A stretch of 64,000 nucleotides of DNA, taken from the NCBI GenBank assembly GCA_049116315.1, contig JAGDZD010000017.1, positions 186,001-250,000 on the forward strand, written 5' to 3'. The stretch is from Thalassobius sp049116315 (lineage in GTDB: Bacteria; Pseudomonadota; Alphaproteobacteria; Rhodobacterales; Rhodobacteraceae). A program made the position numbers and the translations under genes. Of this stretch, positions 42,901-51,735 are shown in pieces. The first letter of the stretch is position 1; every line of letters starts with the position of its first letter. The notes under the pieces were generated by a model that did no database searches, was not told the DNA's origin, and saw only the letters and a program-made list of their open reading frames with translations.

Positions 42901-44193
42901 GTGGCACGTGCTTTGATATTGGGAGGCTATGGCCTGATCGGCGCGGCGGCCCTGCGCGCGCTGAGCGATGCGGGCTATGAGTGTGTTGGGATGGGGCGGC
43001 ACCGCAGAAATGCGCAGCGCTGCTTTCCCGACATACCTTGGGTTATCCGTGATCTTGCGACGCTAAGCCCGCAGGAATGGATTGAAATCCTTGAAGACAT
43101 CGACGTGGTGGTGAACGCCGCCGGTGCCTTGCAGGACACCGCACAGGATTCATTGGACGGTGTTCATGTCTCGATGCTGCGCGCATTGTGCGCGGCCATG
43201 CTGGGGCGCGATGCACGATTGATCCAAATCTCTGCTGCGGGGGCCACACCTGACGCCGCCACGGCATTTCTGCGCAGCAAAGCAGAAGGCGACGCCCTCG
43301 TTGCCGCGTCGGGCGTGGATCATGTTATCCTCAGGCCCAGTTTGGTTCTTGGCCCCACAGCCTATGGCGGCTCTGCCCTGTTGCGCGCCGCCGCAGCTGC
43401 GCCGGTGCATCTGCGCCTGTTCCCAAACAGTCAGATCCAAACCGTTGGGTTAAACGATGTGGCTGAGGCCATCGTGCGCGCCACAAAAGGTGACATTCCC
43501 AGTGGCACCGTTGCCGATCTGACTGCGCCAGAGCCCCATAGTTTCCCCGCCTTGGTCACGCAGATGCGGCGCTGGCTTGGCTATGGCCCGGCGCGCTTAA
43601 CGCTACCTTTGCCGGATTGGTCAATCCAAATGATGGGGCGCGGCGCCGATGTGCTGGGGCGCATGGGATGGCGCCCTGCCCTACGCACAACGGCATTGGT
43701 GACACTGCGCCAAGGGGTCCATGCAGACCCGAGCGTTTGGGACCAGCTGTCCCAACAGCCCTGCCGCAGCTTGCAAGCAACGCTGATGCATATGCCCAGC
43801 TCACCGCAAGAGCGTTGGTTTTCACGGCTGTTTCTGCTGTTTCCCCTCATCCTGGGCACATTGTCCCTGTTTTGGATCCTCTCGGGGGGGATTGCGGTTT
43901 TGAACGCCTCTGCTGCGATCGACGTTTTGGTCTCGCGCGGTGTGGATCCACACTTTTCCAGCAACGCCGTCTATGGCGGAGCGGTTTTGGATGTGGCGCT
44001 GGGGCTTGGCGTGCTTTGGCGACGCACCGCCAAGGCTACTCTCCTCGGCATGGTCGCCCTGTCGCTGTGCTATCTCGCGGGTGGCACGGTGCTGACGCCG
44101 GATCTCTGGGCGGATCCGATGGGGCCATTTGTCAAAGTGATCCCCGGAATGATCCTTGCCCTCTGTGCACTGCCCATGGTGGACACGCGATGA
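42901..44193 (+). CDS. NAD(P)-binding SDR-type protein fused to a DoxX-like membrane domain
   Basis: A 430-residue two-part protein. Residues 1-290 form an atypical/extended SDR Rossmann domain (ALILGGYGLIGAAAL at the N-terminus, VVNAAGALQDTA, HVILRPSLVLGP), of the type that binds NAD(P) without a clear YxxxK motif. Residues 300-430 contain four membrane helices (SRLFLLFPLILGTLSLFWIL and on) of a DoxX-like type. The start is GTG with no strong ribosome site. Such fusions are thought to act in membrane-associated redox work, but the substrate is unknown. Its stop overlaps the next start by ATGA, coupling it to the DUF2269 gene. Confidence 0.85.
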   Translation: MARALILGGYGLIGAAALRALSDAGYECVGMGRHRRNAQRCFPDIPWVIRDLATLSPQEWIEILEDIDVVVNAAGALQDTAQDSLDGVHVSMLRALCAAMLGRDARLIQISAAGATPDAATAFLRSKAEGDALVAASGVDHVILRPSLVLGPTAYGGSALLRAAAAAPVHLRLFPNSQIQTVGLNDVAEAIVRATKGDIPSGTVADLTAPEPHSFPALVTQMRRWLGYGPARLTLPLPDWSIQMMGRGADVLGRMGWRPALRTTALVTLRQGVHADPSVWDQLSQQPCRSLQATLMHMPSSPQERWFSRLFLLFPLILGTLSLFWILSGGIAVLNASAAIDVLVSRGVDPHFSSNAVYGGAVLDVALGLGVLWRRTAKATLLGMVALSLCYLAGGTVLTPDLWADPMGPFVKVIPGMILALCALPMVDTR

Positions 44194-44654
44194 TCTATGA
44201 GATCTTGCGCTATGCACATGTCCTGGGGGCCACGGTCCTGCTGGGCACAGGAGCGGGCATTGCATTCTTTATGGTGCGCAGCCATGCCAGCGGCGACGCA
44301 AGACTGATAGCCCATGTGGCGGGCATCGTGGTGCTGGCCGATTTGGTTTTCACCGCAACGGCTGCCGGGCTGCAACCGATCACGGGCGTTTTGCTGGTCT
44401 GGCATCTGGGCTATGGGTTTGGTGATTTGTGGATTATGGCCTCGATCGGGCTTTACCTTTTTGTCGGTCTGTTTTGGCTGCCGGTGGTTTGGATACAGAT
44501 CCAACTGCGCCAATTGGCTCAGACCGCCGCGGACAGCAACACCGCCCTGCCCCCCCGATATCACAAGCTCTATCGGATCTGGTTTGCCGCAGGCTTTCCC
44601 GCTTTTTTGGCGATGCTGGCCATATTTTGGCTGATGCTCACCAAACCCGTATAG
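44190..44654 (+). CDS. DUF2269 family integral membrane protein
   Basis: A 154-residue protein with four membrane helices (about residues 4-28, 43-68, 78-102 and 130-150), matching DUF2269: EILRYAHVLGATVLLGTGAG at the start, a HxLG-type His in the first helix and FPAFLAMLAIFWLMLTKP at the end. It starts within the stop codon of the SDR-DoxX gene (ATGA overlap), so both are probably made in similar amounts and may form one membrane complex. Function unknown. A dual-hairpin repeat follows. Confidence 0.87.
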   Translation: MIYEILRYAHVLGATVLLGTGAGIAFFMVRSHASGDARLIAHVAGIVVLADLVFTATAAGLQPITGVLLVWHLGYGFGDLWIMASIGLYLFVGLFWLPVVWIQIQLRQLAQTAADSNTALPPRYHKLYRIWFAAGFPAFLAMLAIFWLMLTKPV

Positions 44655-44673
44655 CGCTTGGAACAGAGCGCCT

Positions 44674-44714
44674 CGGATTATGCGATAATCCGGTCCGGAA
44701 AATGTCATTTTCCG
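44674..44714. repeat. Dual-hairpin repeat, copy 1
   Basis: Hairpin CGGATTAT-GCG-ATAATCCG (44674-44692), linker GTC, hairpin CGGAAAAT-GTC-ATTTTCCG (44696-44714). It lies between the convergent DUF2269 and ClC genes. The same arrangement occurs at 47880 and, with altered first stem, at 62431. Confidence 0.85.
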
Positions 44715-44732
44715 CGCCCCTTGCAGGGGGGG

Positions 44733-46421
44733 TTAGCTGTGCTCTTCGGCGGCGATGGCGGCAAGGGCACGATTATAGGCTTTCAAGGCATCGACATAGA
44801 ACAAGGCACCGATGATGTCTGCGGCCTCACCGGGGGCGGCCGCGCCCAGCACGGGCAGAAACGGCACACCGGCCTTTTCAAACAGCGGCATCGCGTCTTC
44901 CAGCGTCGCGTCCTTGGACAGGAAAATTCCGTCCTCAACCATTTCTTGACACCGCACCGGATCCGCCGCTCCGGGATCCTCTGCCGCCCGCGCCAAGGCC
45001 CCGGCCTGAAACATGGCCAAAAGGTAGGTTTGCGGCCCCGCCGCGAGGTGCACCCCACGCCGTTCCAGCTGGGTCAGAAAGAACGAGCGATCCACCAAGC
45101 GTGACGCCAGAGCCGTTGAGATAGACACGGCAACCATCACCGCAAGGCCCGTTTGCCAATCACCGGTCAGCTCAAAAACGATCATTGTCGTGGATATGGG
45201 CGCCCCCAGCACGGCCGCAGCCACCGCCCCCATGCCCGCCAGCGCATAAAGCGTGTGAGAGCCTGACACCTCTGGGAAGACCGACGTGGCGATCAAGCCA
45301 AAGGCCAGCCCCGTCAGCGCGCCAATCATCATCGAAGGGGAAAACAGCCCGCCCCCCATCCGCCCTGCCATCGTGATGGCCACCGCCAAGACCTTGACGA
45401 TCGCAAACAGGATCGCAGAGCCCACCATGATCTGCCCCGTCAGTGTGGCCGAGGTGGTTTCATAGCCAACCCCGATAATATGAGGAAAGAAGATCGCAAT
45501 CAGCCCCAGCATTGCGCCAGCCACAGCGGGGCGCATCCAGCGCGGCATGCCAGACCGCTCTTGCAACACATTGCCCAGATCCTCGGCAAAGAACACCGAC
45601 CGCATCAGGATCGTCGCCACAACGCCGCACATCAGCCCCAAAAGCAAAAAGGCGGGCAGCTCCACATAAAACTCAAGGACATTGGCTTCGGGCAAGTGGA
45701 ATTCTGTTACGCCGCCAAACTCCAATCGGTTGATAATTGTACCGGCCACGCTGGCGATCACAATGGGTGCAAACGCATGTACCGCAAAGTGGCGCAGCAC
45801 CACCTCTAGCGCAAAAAGCGCCCCAGCGATGGGTGCGTTAAAACTGGCCGAGACCGCTGCCGCCACGGCACAGCCCAAAAGATCCCGCCCGGTAATTCCG
45901 TCCGCTTGGATGCGATCACTGACCCAAGAGGACACAACCCCGGCCATATGAACAACCGGCCCTTCTCGTCCTGTGGATCCCCCCGAGCTGAGCGTCACCA
46001 GCGACGCCACAGCCGAGGCCATGCCCGCGCGCATTTCGACACGTCCCTTGTGCATCGCCGCGCCTTCGATCACATCCGCGACCGAGCGCACCCGCGCATC
46101 TGGCGTGAACAGATGCAACACCACTCCGGTGACCAGCCCGCCCAGAATGGGCAGGATCAGGATCCAATACCACGGGAGGGTTGCCACAAAACTGTGCAGA
46201 TGGGCGGTGTCTTCGGTGCCATAAAGAAAGGCCTGAAGTGTTTCGATCCCTTTGCGGAAAAACAGGGCGGCAAACCCTGCCACCGTGCCAATCGAGGCCG
46301 CAATCAGCCAGAATTGAAACTGGCTGGGGCCCTTGCGGCGCATCAAGGCAAAGGCTTCGACAAACGCATAAAGCCAGTCGCGGATCAATCGCCAGAGCTG
46401 GGGACGCATTTTTTCCGCCAT
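44733..46421 (-). CDS. ClC family chloride channel/antiporter
   Basis: A 562-residue ClC protein. A cytoplasmic N-terminus leads to the usual many-helix membrane domain with GGSTGREGPVVHMAG (gating Glu153 within GREGP), FNAPIAGALFALEV, GGLFSPSMMIGALTG and MGAVAAAVLGAPISTTMIVFELTG. The gating glutamate points to a chloride/proton antiporter more than a channel. A C-terminal cytosolic portion (residues 470-562) has the partial features of one CBS domain pair (GIFLSKDATLEDAMPLFEKA). A second ATG lies four codons in. The role is probably acid or osmotic balance; it stands alone, with a divergent FAD oxidase upstream. Confidence 0.95.
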   Translation of the reverse strand: MAEKMRPQLWRLIRDWLYAFVEAFALMRRKGPSQFQFWLIAASIGTVAGFAALFFRKGIETLQAFLYGTEDTAHLHSFVATLPWYWILILPILGGLVTGVVLHLFTPDARVRSVADVIEGAAMHKGRVEMRAGMASAVASLVTLSSGGSTGREGPVVHMAGVVSSWVSDRIQADGITGRDLLGCAVAAAVSASFNAPIAGALFALEVVLRHFAVHAFAPIVIASVAGTIINRLEFGGVTEFHLPEANVLEFYVELPAFLLLGLMCGVVATILMRSVFFAEDLGNVLQERSGMPRWMRPAVAGAMLGLIAIFFPHIIGVGYETTSATLTGQIMVGSAILFAIVKVLAVAITMAGRMGGGLFSPSMMIGALTGLAFGLIATSVFPEVSGSHTLYALAGMGAVAAAVLGAPISTTMIVFELTGDWQTGLAVMVAVSISTALASRLVDRSFFLTQLERRGVHLAAGPQTYLLAMFQAGALARAAEDPGAADPVRCQEMVEDGIFLSKDATLEDAMPLFEKAGVPFLPVLGAAAPGEAADIIGALFYVDALKAYNRALAAIAAEEHS

Positions 46422-46493
46422 CTTATGGTCTCGAAGCCTCTTTCGGTCGCTTTGCGCTTGGCCTACTCTGCCCCAAATCTAACGGAGCCCCTT

Positions 46494-47867
46494 ATGACCA
46501 TCCAAAACGCTGTTGCAGATCTTGCGTCCTTACTAGGCGAACGGCTGAGCCGCTCCAAGTCCGATCTTGAACAGCATGGTCAATCAGAGTCGTATTTTCC
46601 AGTCTCCCCGCCCGATGCGGTGGCCTACCCCCACTCGACACAAGAGGTTGCTGAAATTGTGCGCATCTGTGCGCAACACAACTGTCCGGTGATTGGCTGG
46701 GGGGCAGGCACCTCTCTTGAAGGTCAGGCCCAAGCCATGTCAGGCGGGGTCTGTGTCGACTTTCGACACATGAACAAGGTGCTGCGGATTGGGGCCGAAG
46801 ACATGGATGTCACGGTTCAACCGGGCATTACCCGCGAAGAGCTGAACCAAGACCTGCGCGCCACAGGGCTGTTCTTTCCTGTGGATCCAGGGGCAAATGC
46901 CTCGATCGGGGGGATGGTGTCGACCCGCGCCAGTGGCACAACGGCAGTCCGCTACGGCACGATGCGCGACAATGTCTTGGGTCTTCAGGTGGTCTTGGCC
47001 AGCGGCGAGATCATCGAAACCGGCACGCGGGCGCGCAAATCCAGCGCAGGGTATGATTTGACGGCATTGATGGTTGGGGCCGAAGGCACGCTGGGGCTCA
47101 TCACCGAAGTGACGCTGCGCCTGCAAGGGCAGCCCGAAGAGGTCTCTGCTGCAATCTGTGCCTTTGAGGACATGCAAGGCGCGGTCGATGCCGTGATTGC
47201 GACCATCCAAATGGGCATTCCCATGGCACGGATTGAATTTGTTGATGCGGCGACGGCAGCGGCATTCAACGGCTATGCCGGTGCTTCCATGCCTCTCTGC
47301 CCGCATCTGCTGGTCGAATTCCACGGCAGCGCCACAGCGGTGGCAGAGCAAGCAGCGGTGTTCAAAGACATCGCCGAAGATCTTGGCGGCACAGGGTTTG
47401 ACTGGGCCACCAAACCCGAAGACCGCTCAGCGCTTTGGAAGATGCGCCACAATGCCCACTGGGCTGTGCTCGCCTCTCAACCCGGGGCACGCGCGCTGGT
47501 CACTGATATCTGCGTGCCGATTTCGCGCTTGGCCGAAGCTGTGGAGGAAACCCGGGCCGATATCGCCAAATCGGGCCTCTCAGGCCCCATTCTTGGACAT
47601 GTCGGCGACGGCAACTTTCACGCAATCCTTCTGATCGACCCAAAGGATCCGAAGCAGAAACAGACGGCGATGGCGCTGTCTCATGCCATGGTGCAACGCG
47701 CGCTTGGCATGGGGGGCACCGCGACTGGGGAACACGGCATCGGTGTGGGCAAAAAGAAATATATGGCGCAAGAACACGGCGCGGCCTGGGATGTGATGGG
47801 CCAGCTGAAACATGCGCTGGACCCCGGCAACATCATGAACCCGGGCAAATTGCTGCGCGACCTCTGA
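46494..47867 (+). CDS. FAD-linked 2-hydroxyacid (D-lactate/glycolate-type) dehydrogenase
   Basis: A 457-residue flavoprotein of the GlcD/LDHD family. FAD_binding_4 covers about residues 40-215 (VIGWGAGTSLEGQ, GGMVSTRASGTTAVRYGTMRDN, MVGAEGTLGLITEVTLRL), and the C-terminal oxidase domain has GHVGDGNFHAILLID and ATGEHGIGVGKKKYM. It oxidises a D-2-hydroxyacid such as D-lactate or glycolate, passing electrons to cytochrome c or quinone. The start MTIQNAVADL follows GGAG. The open frame extends 196 codons further up, but that part runs antisense through the ClC gene and is not coding. No glcE/glcF partner is nearby, which favours the single-subunit D-lactate dehydrogenase type. Confidence 0.93.
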   Translation: MTIQNAVADLASLLGERLSRSKSDLEQHGQSESYFPVSPPDAVAYPHSTQEVAEIVRICAQHNCPVIGWGAGTSLEGQAQAMSGGVCVDFRHMNKVLRIGAEDMDVTVQPGITREELNQDLRATGLFFPVDPGANASIGGMVSTRASGTTAVRYGTMRDNVLGLQVVLASGEIIETGTRARKSSAGYDLTALMVGAEGTLGLITEVTLRLQGQPEEVSAAICAFEDMQGAVDAVIATIQMGIPMARIEFVDAATAAAFNGYAGASMPLCPHLLVEFHGSATAVAEQAAVFKDIAEDLGGTGFDWATKPEDRSALWKMRHNAHWAVLASQPGARALVTDICVPISRLAEAVEETRADIAKSGLSGPILGHVGDGNFHAILLIDPKDPKQKQTAMALSHAMVQRALGMGGTATGEHGIGVGKKKYMAQEHGAAWDVMGQLKHALDPGNIMNPGKLLRDL

Positions 47868-47879
47868 AGCTGGCGGTGG

Positions 47880-47920
47880 CGGATTATGACATAATCCGAT
47901 CCGGAAAATCGCATTTTCCG
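47880..47920. repeat. Dual-hairpin repeat, copy 2
   Basis: Hairpin CGGATTAT-GAC-ATAATCCG (47880-47898), linker ATC, hairpin CGGAAAAT-CGC-ATTTTCCG (47902-47920). All 32 stem bases equal those of copy 1 while loops and linker differ. It again sits between two convergent genes (FAD dehydrogenase and recN). Confidence 0.85.
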
Positions 47921-47935
47921 CGCCCGTGGTGGGGT

Positions 47936-49591
47936 TTATGCAGAGGCGTCGATCAGGGCGCGGGCGGCGGCGCGCGCTTGTGAAGTCACGGTATCGCCCG
48001 ACACCATACGTGCAATTTCATCCACGCGGTCCGCAGCGCTCAGCGGCACAACGGTCGAGGTGGTCACATCGTTCTTCACGTGTTTTTCAACACGCCAGTG
48101 ATGCGCGCCAAGGGCCGCCACTTGCGGCGAATGGGTCACAACCAGCACTTGGCTGCCACTGGCCAGTGTCGACAATCTGCGCCCAACCGCATCCGCTGTT
48201 GCGCCACCAACCCCGCGATCGATTTCGTCAAAGATCATCGTCACACCGCTTTGCTTTTGGCTCAAGCACACTTTGAGCGCCAAGAGGAACCGGCTCAATT
48301 CGCCGCCAGATGCAATCTTGCCCAAAGGCCCCGAGGGGGCGCCGGGGTTGGTTGCCACGCTAAAGCCAACCTCATCAATGCCTTCCCCCGAACCTTCAAC
48401 GGTTTGGATCTCGGTGCGAAACACCGCCCGATCCATCTTCAGCGGGGCCAGCTCTGCGGTCACAGCCTTGTCCAAGGCACCGGCGGCTTTGTGGCGTGAG
48501 GCGCTGAGCTTGGCCGCCGCAGTGTCGAAATCCGCTTGGGCGGCGCTTACGGTTGCGCTCAACTCCCCCAGATGGCCTTCGCTTTGGTCCAGCAGCGACA
48601 ATCGATTGCGCAGATCTGTGGCAAACTCCCCCAGCTGTTCAGCCGGAATATTGTGTTTGCGTGCCAAAGCGCGAATGGCAAAGAGCCGCTCTTCGGTTTC
48701 TTCCAATTCATAGGGATTAAAGCTGAGACCGTTCAGCGCGGATTCCACCCCGCCGATGGCGTCGCTCAGCTCTGCAAAGGCCCGCCCCAGCGCATCAATG
48801 GGTTGGGTCAGCAATCCATCGGCCTTTTCCGCCGCATCTTCAAGCCACCGTGTGGCGTCGCCCATCGCGCCTTCGGCACCGTCGCTGCCAAGCGCTTTGA
48901 GGGCCCGTGCCACATCTTCGCGGATCTTTTCTGCGCCCTGCATTTGGCGACGGCGGGTGTCCAATTCAGCCTCTTCACCGGGCTGAGGATCCAAAGCGTT
49001 GAACTCTTCCACCGCATGGATCAAAAAGTCTTCTTCGGCTTTCACCTCTGCCAGCGCGGCTTTGGCTTTGCTCAGCTCTGACCGGCCCCGCAACAAGGCG
49101 CGCCATTTGGTACGCACGGCGTCCTGCAGCTTTTCATGATCTGCAAAACTGTCCAGCAAAGCGCGATGGCCCTTGGCATCCAACAGACCACGATCATCAT
49201 GTTGCCCGTGCAATTCGATCAAGGTTTCCGACAGGCGGCGCAGCGCCTCGCCAGAGCAGCGACGATCATTCACCCAAGCCGTTTTGCGCCCGTCGCGCGT
49301 GTTCACACGGCGCAGGATCAACGTCTCCCCACCGGGCAGCCCAGCCTCTTCAATGATGTCATGGGCGGCGTGCCCTTCGGGCAGATCAAATTCGGCTGTG
49401 ACCTCACCTTGGTCTGCGCCAGAGCGCACCAATTCCGCACGTCCGCGCCAGCCAAGTACAAACCCAAGTGAATCCAGCAAGATCGACTTACCAGCGCCGG
49501 TTTCCCCCGTCAGCACGTTCAAACCCGGTTGGAAATTCAATTCCAGCCGGTCGATGATCAACATATCGCGGATTTCTAGCGCTCGGAGCAT
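47936..49591 (-). CDS. recN: DNA repair protein RecN
   Basis: A 551-residue SMC-like ATPase. Walker A is GETGAGKS at residues 29-36 (NVLTGETGAGKSILLDSLGF); the long central part is coiled-coil with Glu/Ala-rich heptads; the C-terminus has KIASGGELSRFLLALK (signature) and MIFDEIDRGVGGATADAVG (Walker B). RecN acts at double-strand breaks in recombinational repair. It is the last gene of the minus-strand division/envelope block, 38 bp after bamD, the usual neighbour in Rhodobacterales. Confidence 0.97.
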   Translation of the reverse strand: MLRALEIRDMLIIDRLELNFQPGLNVLTGETGAGKSILLDSLGFVLGWRGRAELVRSGADQGEVTAEFDLPEGHAAHDIIEEAGLPGGETLILRRVNTRDGRKTAWVNDRRCSGEALRRLSETLIELHGQHDDRGLLDAKGHRALLDSFADHEKLQDAVRTKWRALLRGRSELSKAKAALAEVKAEEDFLIHAVEEFNALDPQPGEEAELDTRRRQMQGAEKIREDVARALKALGSDGAEGAMGDATRWLEDAAEKADGLLTQPIDALGRAFAELSDAIGGVESALNGLSFNPYELEETEERLFAIRALARKHNIPAEQLGEFATDLRNRLSLLDQSEGHLGELSATVSAAQADFDTAAAKLSASRHKAAGALDKAVTAELAPLKMDRAVFRTEIQTVEGSGEGIDEVGFSVATNPGAPSGPLGKIASGGELSRFLLALKVCLSQKQSGVTMIFDEIDRGVGGATADAVGRRLSTLASGSQVLVVTHSPQVAALGAHHWRVEKHVKNDVTTSTVVPLSAADRVDEIARMVSGDTVTSQARAAARALIDASA

Positions 49592-49629
49592 TCACTCATC
49601 CCCATGCGGCCGTCGCGTGCCACCTTCAT

Positions 49630-50478
49630 TCAGAGCCACTGACCCTTAAGCATTTGACGATAGACCTGACGCAACCAGTTGTCGCCCTTGGCTTCGGCTT
49701 TCAGGCCGTGACCGCTGAGCAATTTGTAGCTGGAGTCATACCACTCAGACGATTGGAAGTTATGTCCCAGAATGGCCCCGGCGGTTTGCGCCTCTTGGGT
49801 CAGTCCCAGCGACAGATAGGCTTCGACCAAGCGGTGCAAGGCTTCGGCGGTATGGCTGGTGGTCTGGAAATCTTCGACAACAACACGGAAACGGTTGGCC
49901 GAGGCGGCAAAGTGGTCATGGCGCAGATAGTACCGCCCAATTTCCATTTCCTTGGCCGCAAGATGGTCAAACGCCAAATCGAACTTCAGCACGGCAGAGC
50001 GTGAATATTCGCTATCGGGATAGCGTTCGATCACGGTGCGCAGGGATTGCAACGCTTGGAACGTCAGACCTTGGTCCCGGCCCACTTCGTCGATTTGATC
50101 GTAATAGGACAGAGCCACCAGATACTGAGCATAGGCGGCATCATCATCGGTCGGGTAAAAGTCGATATAGCGCTGCGCAGCGGCGCGGCTGCTCTCATAG
50201 TCTTTGTCCAGATGATAGGCATAGGCCTGCATGATCACGGCCCGTTTGGCCCAATCAGAATACGGGTAAAGCCGCTCAACTTCGGAAAAATAGAATGCGG
50301 CTTGATCCGGCTTTTTGCGCTCGATTTCATATTCGGCGCGGCCAAAGATGTTTTCGGCAGTGTGGGTTTCAAGATCGACTTGGCCACGATCAAGCTTGGC
50401 GTTGCCGCCACACGCTGTCAAAGCCGTCGCAACCAACAATGCCGCGACCAATTTGCTACGCCGTCCCTTGCCTAACAT
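49630..50478 (-). CDS. bamD: Outer membrane assembly lipoprotein BamD
   Basis: A 282-residue lipoprotein of the BAM complex, which inserts beta-barrels in the outer membrane. The signal peptide ends in the lipobox LTAC with acylated Cys23. The mature part contains five TPR-like repeats (for example AEYEIERKKPDQAAFYFSEVE and YQLVALSYYDQIDEVGRDQ-type text). GSEQ-like gaps are absent and length is normal for alphaproteobacteria. It lies between lpxC (127-bp gap) and recN, and a CtrA-like word stands 39 bp upstream of its start. Confidence 0.95.
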   Translation of the reverse strand: MLGKGRRSKLVAALLVATALTACGGNAKLDRGQVDLETHTAENIFGRAEYEIERKKPDQAAFYFSEVERLYPYSDWAKRAVIMQAYAYHLDKDYESSRAAAQRYIDFYPTDDDAAYAQYLVALSYYDQIDEVGRDQGLTFQALQSLRTVIERYPDSEYSRSAVLKFDLAFDHLAAKEMEIGRYYLRHDHFAASANRFRVVVEDFQTTSHTAEALHRLVEAYLSLGLTQEAQTAGAILGHNFQSSEWYDSSYKLLSGHGLKAEAKGDNWLRQVYRQMLKGQWL

Positions 50479-50605
50479 CGACTAACCCCACCTTCGTCTG
50501 GACCATTGGGTCTTTGTTAACCCATTGTTTACCCCGGTCCAAGCACAGAAACAGCCCCACAATCTGGTGAAGGCGTGTTTCCGCACGAGCGTTGGCAATT
50601 TGGCC

Positions 50606-51541
50606 CTAAGCCAGAACAGGAATTTCGTTCAAATGCACGCCAACACCGGGCAAACGCGCCCGCATGGCTGTGTCACATTTCACCAGACGAAACGCATCTG
50701 GTTGAGCGAACAAAGCGCGCAACAGATCGTTTGTCACCGCATGCCCGGCCCGAAAGCCTGTGTAATGCGCCAACAAGGGGGCACCGGCCAAGGCCAAATC
50801 GCCCAGGGCATCCAGCATTTTGTGCCGCACAGGTTCATCCGCAAATCGCAGACCTTTGCCGCTTTCGACTTTGGCGCCGTCAAACACCACCGCGTTTTCA
50901 CCCGGAACACCACCCAGAGCCAAGCCATTGGCCTGCATCCAGTCCACATCGGCGCGGCGGCAGAACGTCCGGCAGTTTGACAGTTCACGCACAAAGGCAC
51001 CATTGGCCATCGACATCTGTTTGTCCTGAACACCAATGGCTTCGTCGACAAAATCGATATGGAAATCAATCCGCAGCTCATCCGCAGGGGTCAGACGCGC
51101 CCATGCGTCACCGCGTGTGACCTTGACCGGCTTGATGATCTGGATCGCCCGCAGGGCTTCTTTCTGTTCACGCAACCCTTTGGATAGGATGCCGTGCACA
51201 AATTGCGCCGAGCTGCCATCCAATGTGGGCACTTCAGGGCCGTCGATATCGATCAACACGTTGTGCACCCCACAGCCAGCCAAAGCTGCCATGATGTGTT
51301 CAACGGTCGAGACGCCAACGCCTGCTTCGTTTTCAATGCGGGTGCACAACGGAGTTTGGTTCACAGCACTAAAGCGTGCTGGGATCATCGTATCGCGATC
51401 AACAACATCCGTGCGGCGGAACCAGATGCCATGCTCTGGTGTCGCTGGGCGCAATGTCATGCGCACCGGATTTCCTGAATGCAGCCCTACGCCGGTAAAT
51501 GATACCGGACCTTTTAAAGTGGTTTGCAAGATAGTCCCCAT
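50606..51541 (-). CDS. lpxC: UDP-3-O-acyl-N-acetylglucosamine deacetylase LpxC
   Basis: A 311-residue zinc deacetylase catalysing the committed step of lipid A synthesis. Motifs: LKGPVSFTGVGLHSG near the N-terminus, TVEHIMAALAGCGVHNVLID (first zinc His), the RTFCRRADVDWMQANGLALGG region and DEPVRHKMLDALGDLALAG (zinc His and Asp). The start MGTILQTTLKG is chosen for family agreement; an ATG six codons earlier (51559) with GGGG upstream is equally possible. It follows ftsZ on the same strand, but a strong terminator at 51691-51713 separates them, so lpxC probably has its own promoter. Confidence 0.95.
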   Translation of the reverse strand: MGTILQTTLKGPVSFTGVGLHSGNPVRMTLRPATPEHGIWFRRTDVVDRDTMIPARFSAVNQTPLCTRIENEAGVGVSTVEHIMAALAGCGVHNVLIDIDGPEVPTLDGSSAQFVHGILSKGLREQKEALRAIQIIKPVKVTRGDAWARLTPADELRIDFHIDFVDEAIGVQDKQMSMANGAFVRELSNCRTFCRRADVDWMQANGLALGGVPGENAVVFDGAKVESGKGLRFADEPVRHKMLDALGDLALAGAPLLAHYTGFRAGHAVTNDLLRALFAQPDAFRLVKCDTAMRARLPGVGVHLNEIPVLA

Positions 51542-51690
51542 ATCTTGTCGAGGCGTCATCTGCCCCACGCCAACTAGGTACAACTCTGGTCAAAAAGGGA
51601 CAACTCAATCTTTGTAACGCTCTGAAACATCCCTGTAACGAATGCGCCGATTTCCGCCGAACCCCTAAACAAGGCATTGTTCTGAAACGC

Positions 51691-51713
51691 AAAAAGGCCG
51701 CCCAAAGGCGGCC
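51691..51713 (-). terminator. Intrinsic terminator after ftsZ
   Basis: Read on the minus strand: GGCCGCC (51713-51707), four-base loop, GGCGGCC (51702-51696), then five T residues (51695-51691). It stands 22 bp after the ftsZ stop and would uncouple lpxC from the division genes. Confidence 0.9.
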
Positions 51714-51735
51714 AATTTACGTCATGTTTTGCGTC

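Noticed and set aside
45906..46493. A 196-codon N-terminal extension of the FAD dehydrogenase
   Set aside because: The extension runs antisense through the ClC gene; a ribosome site and family N-terminus support the start at 46494.
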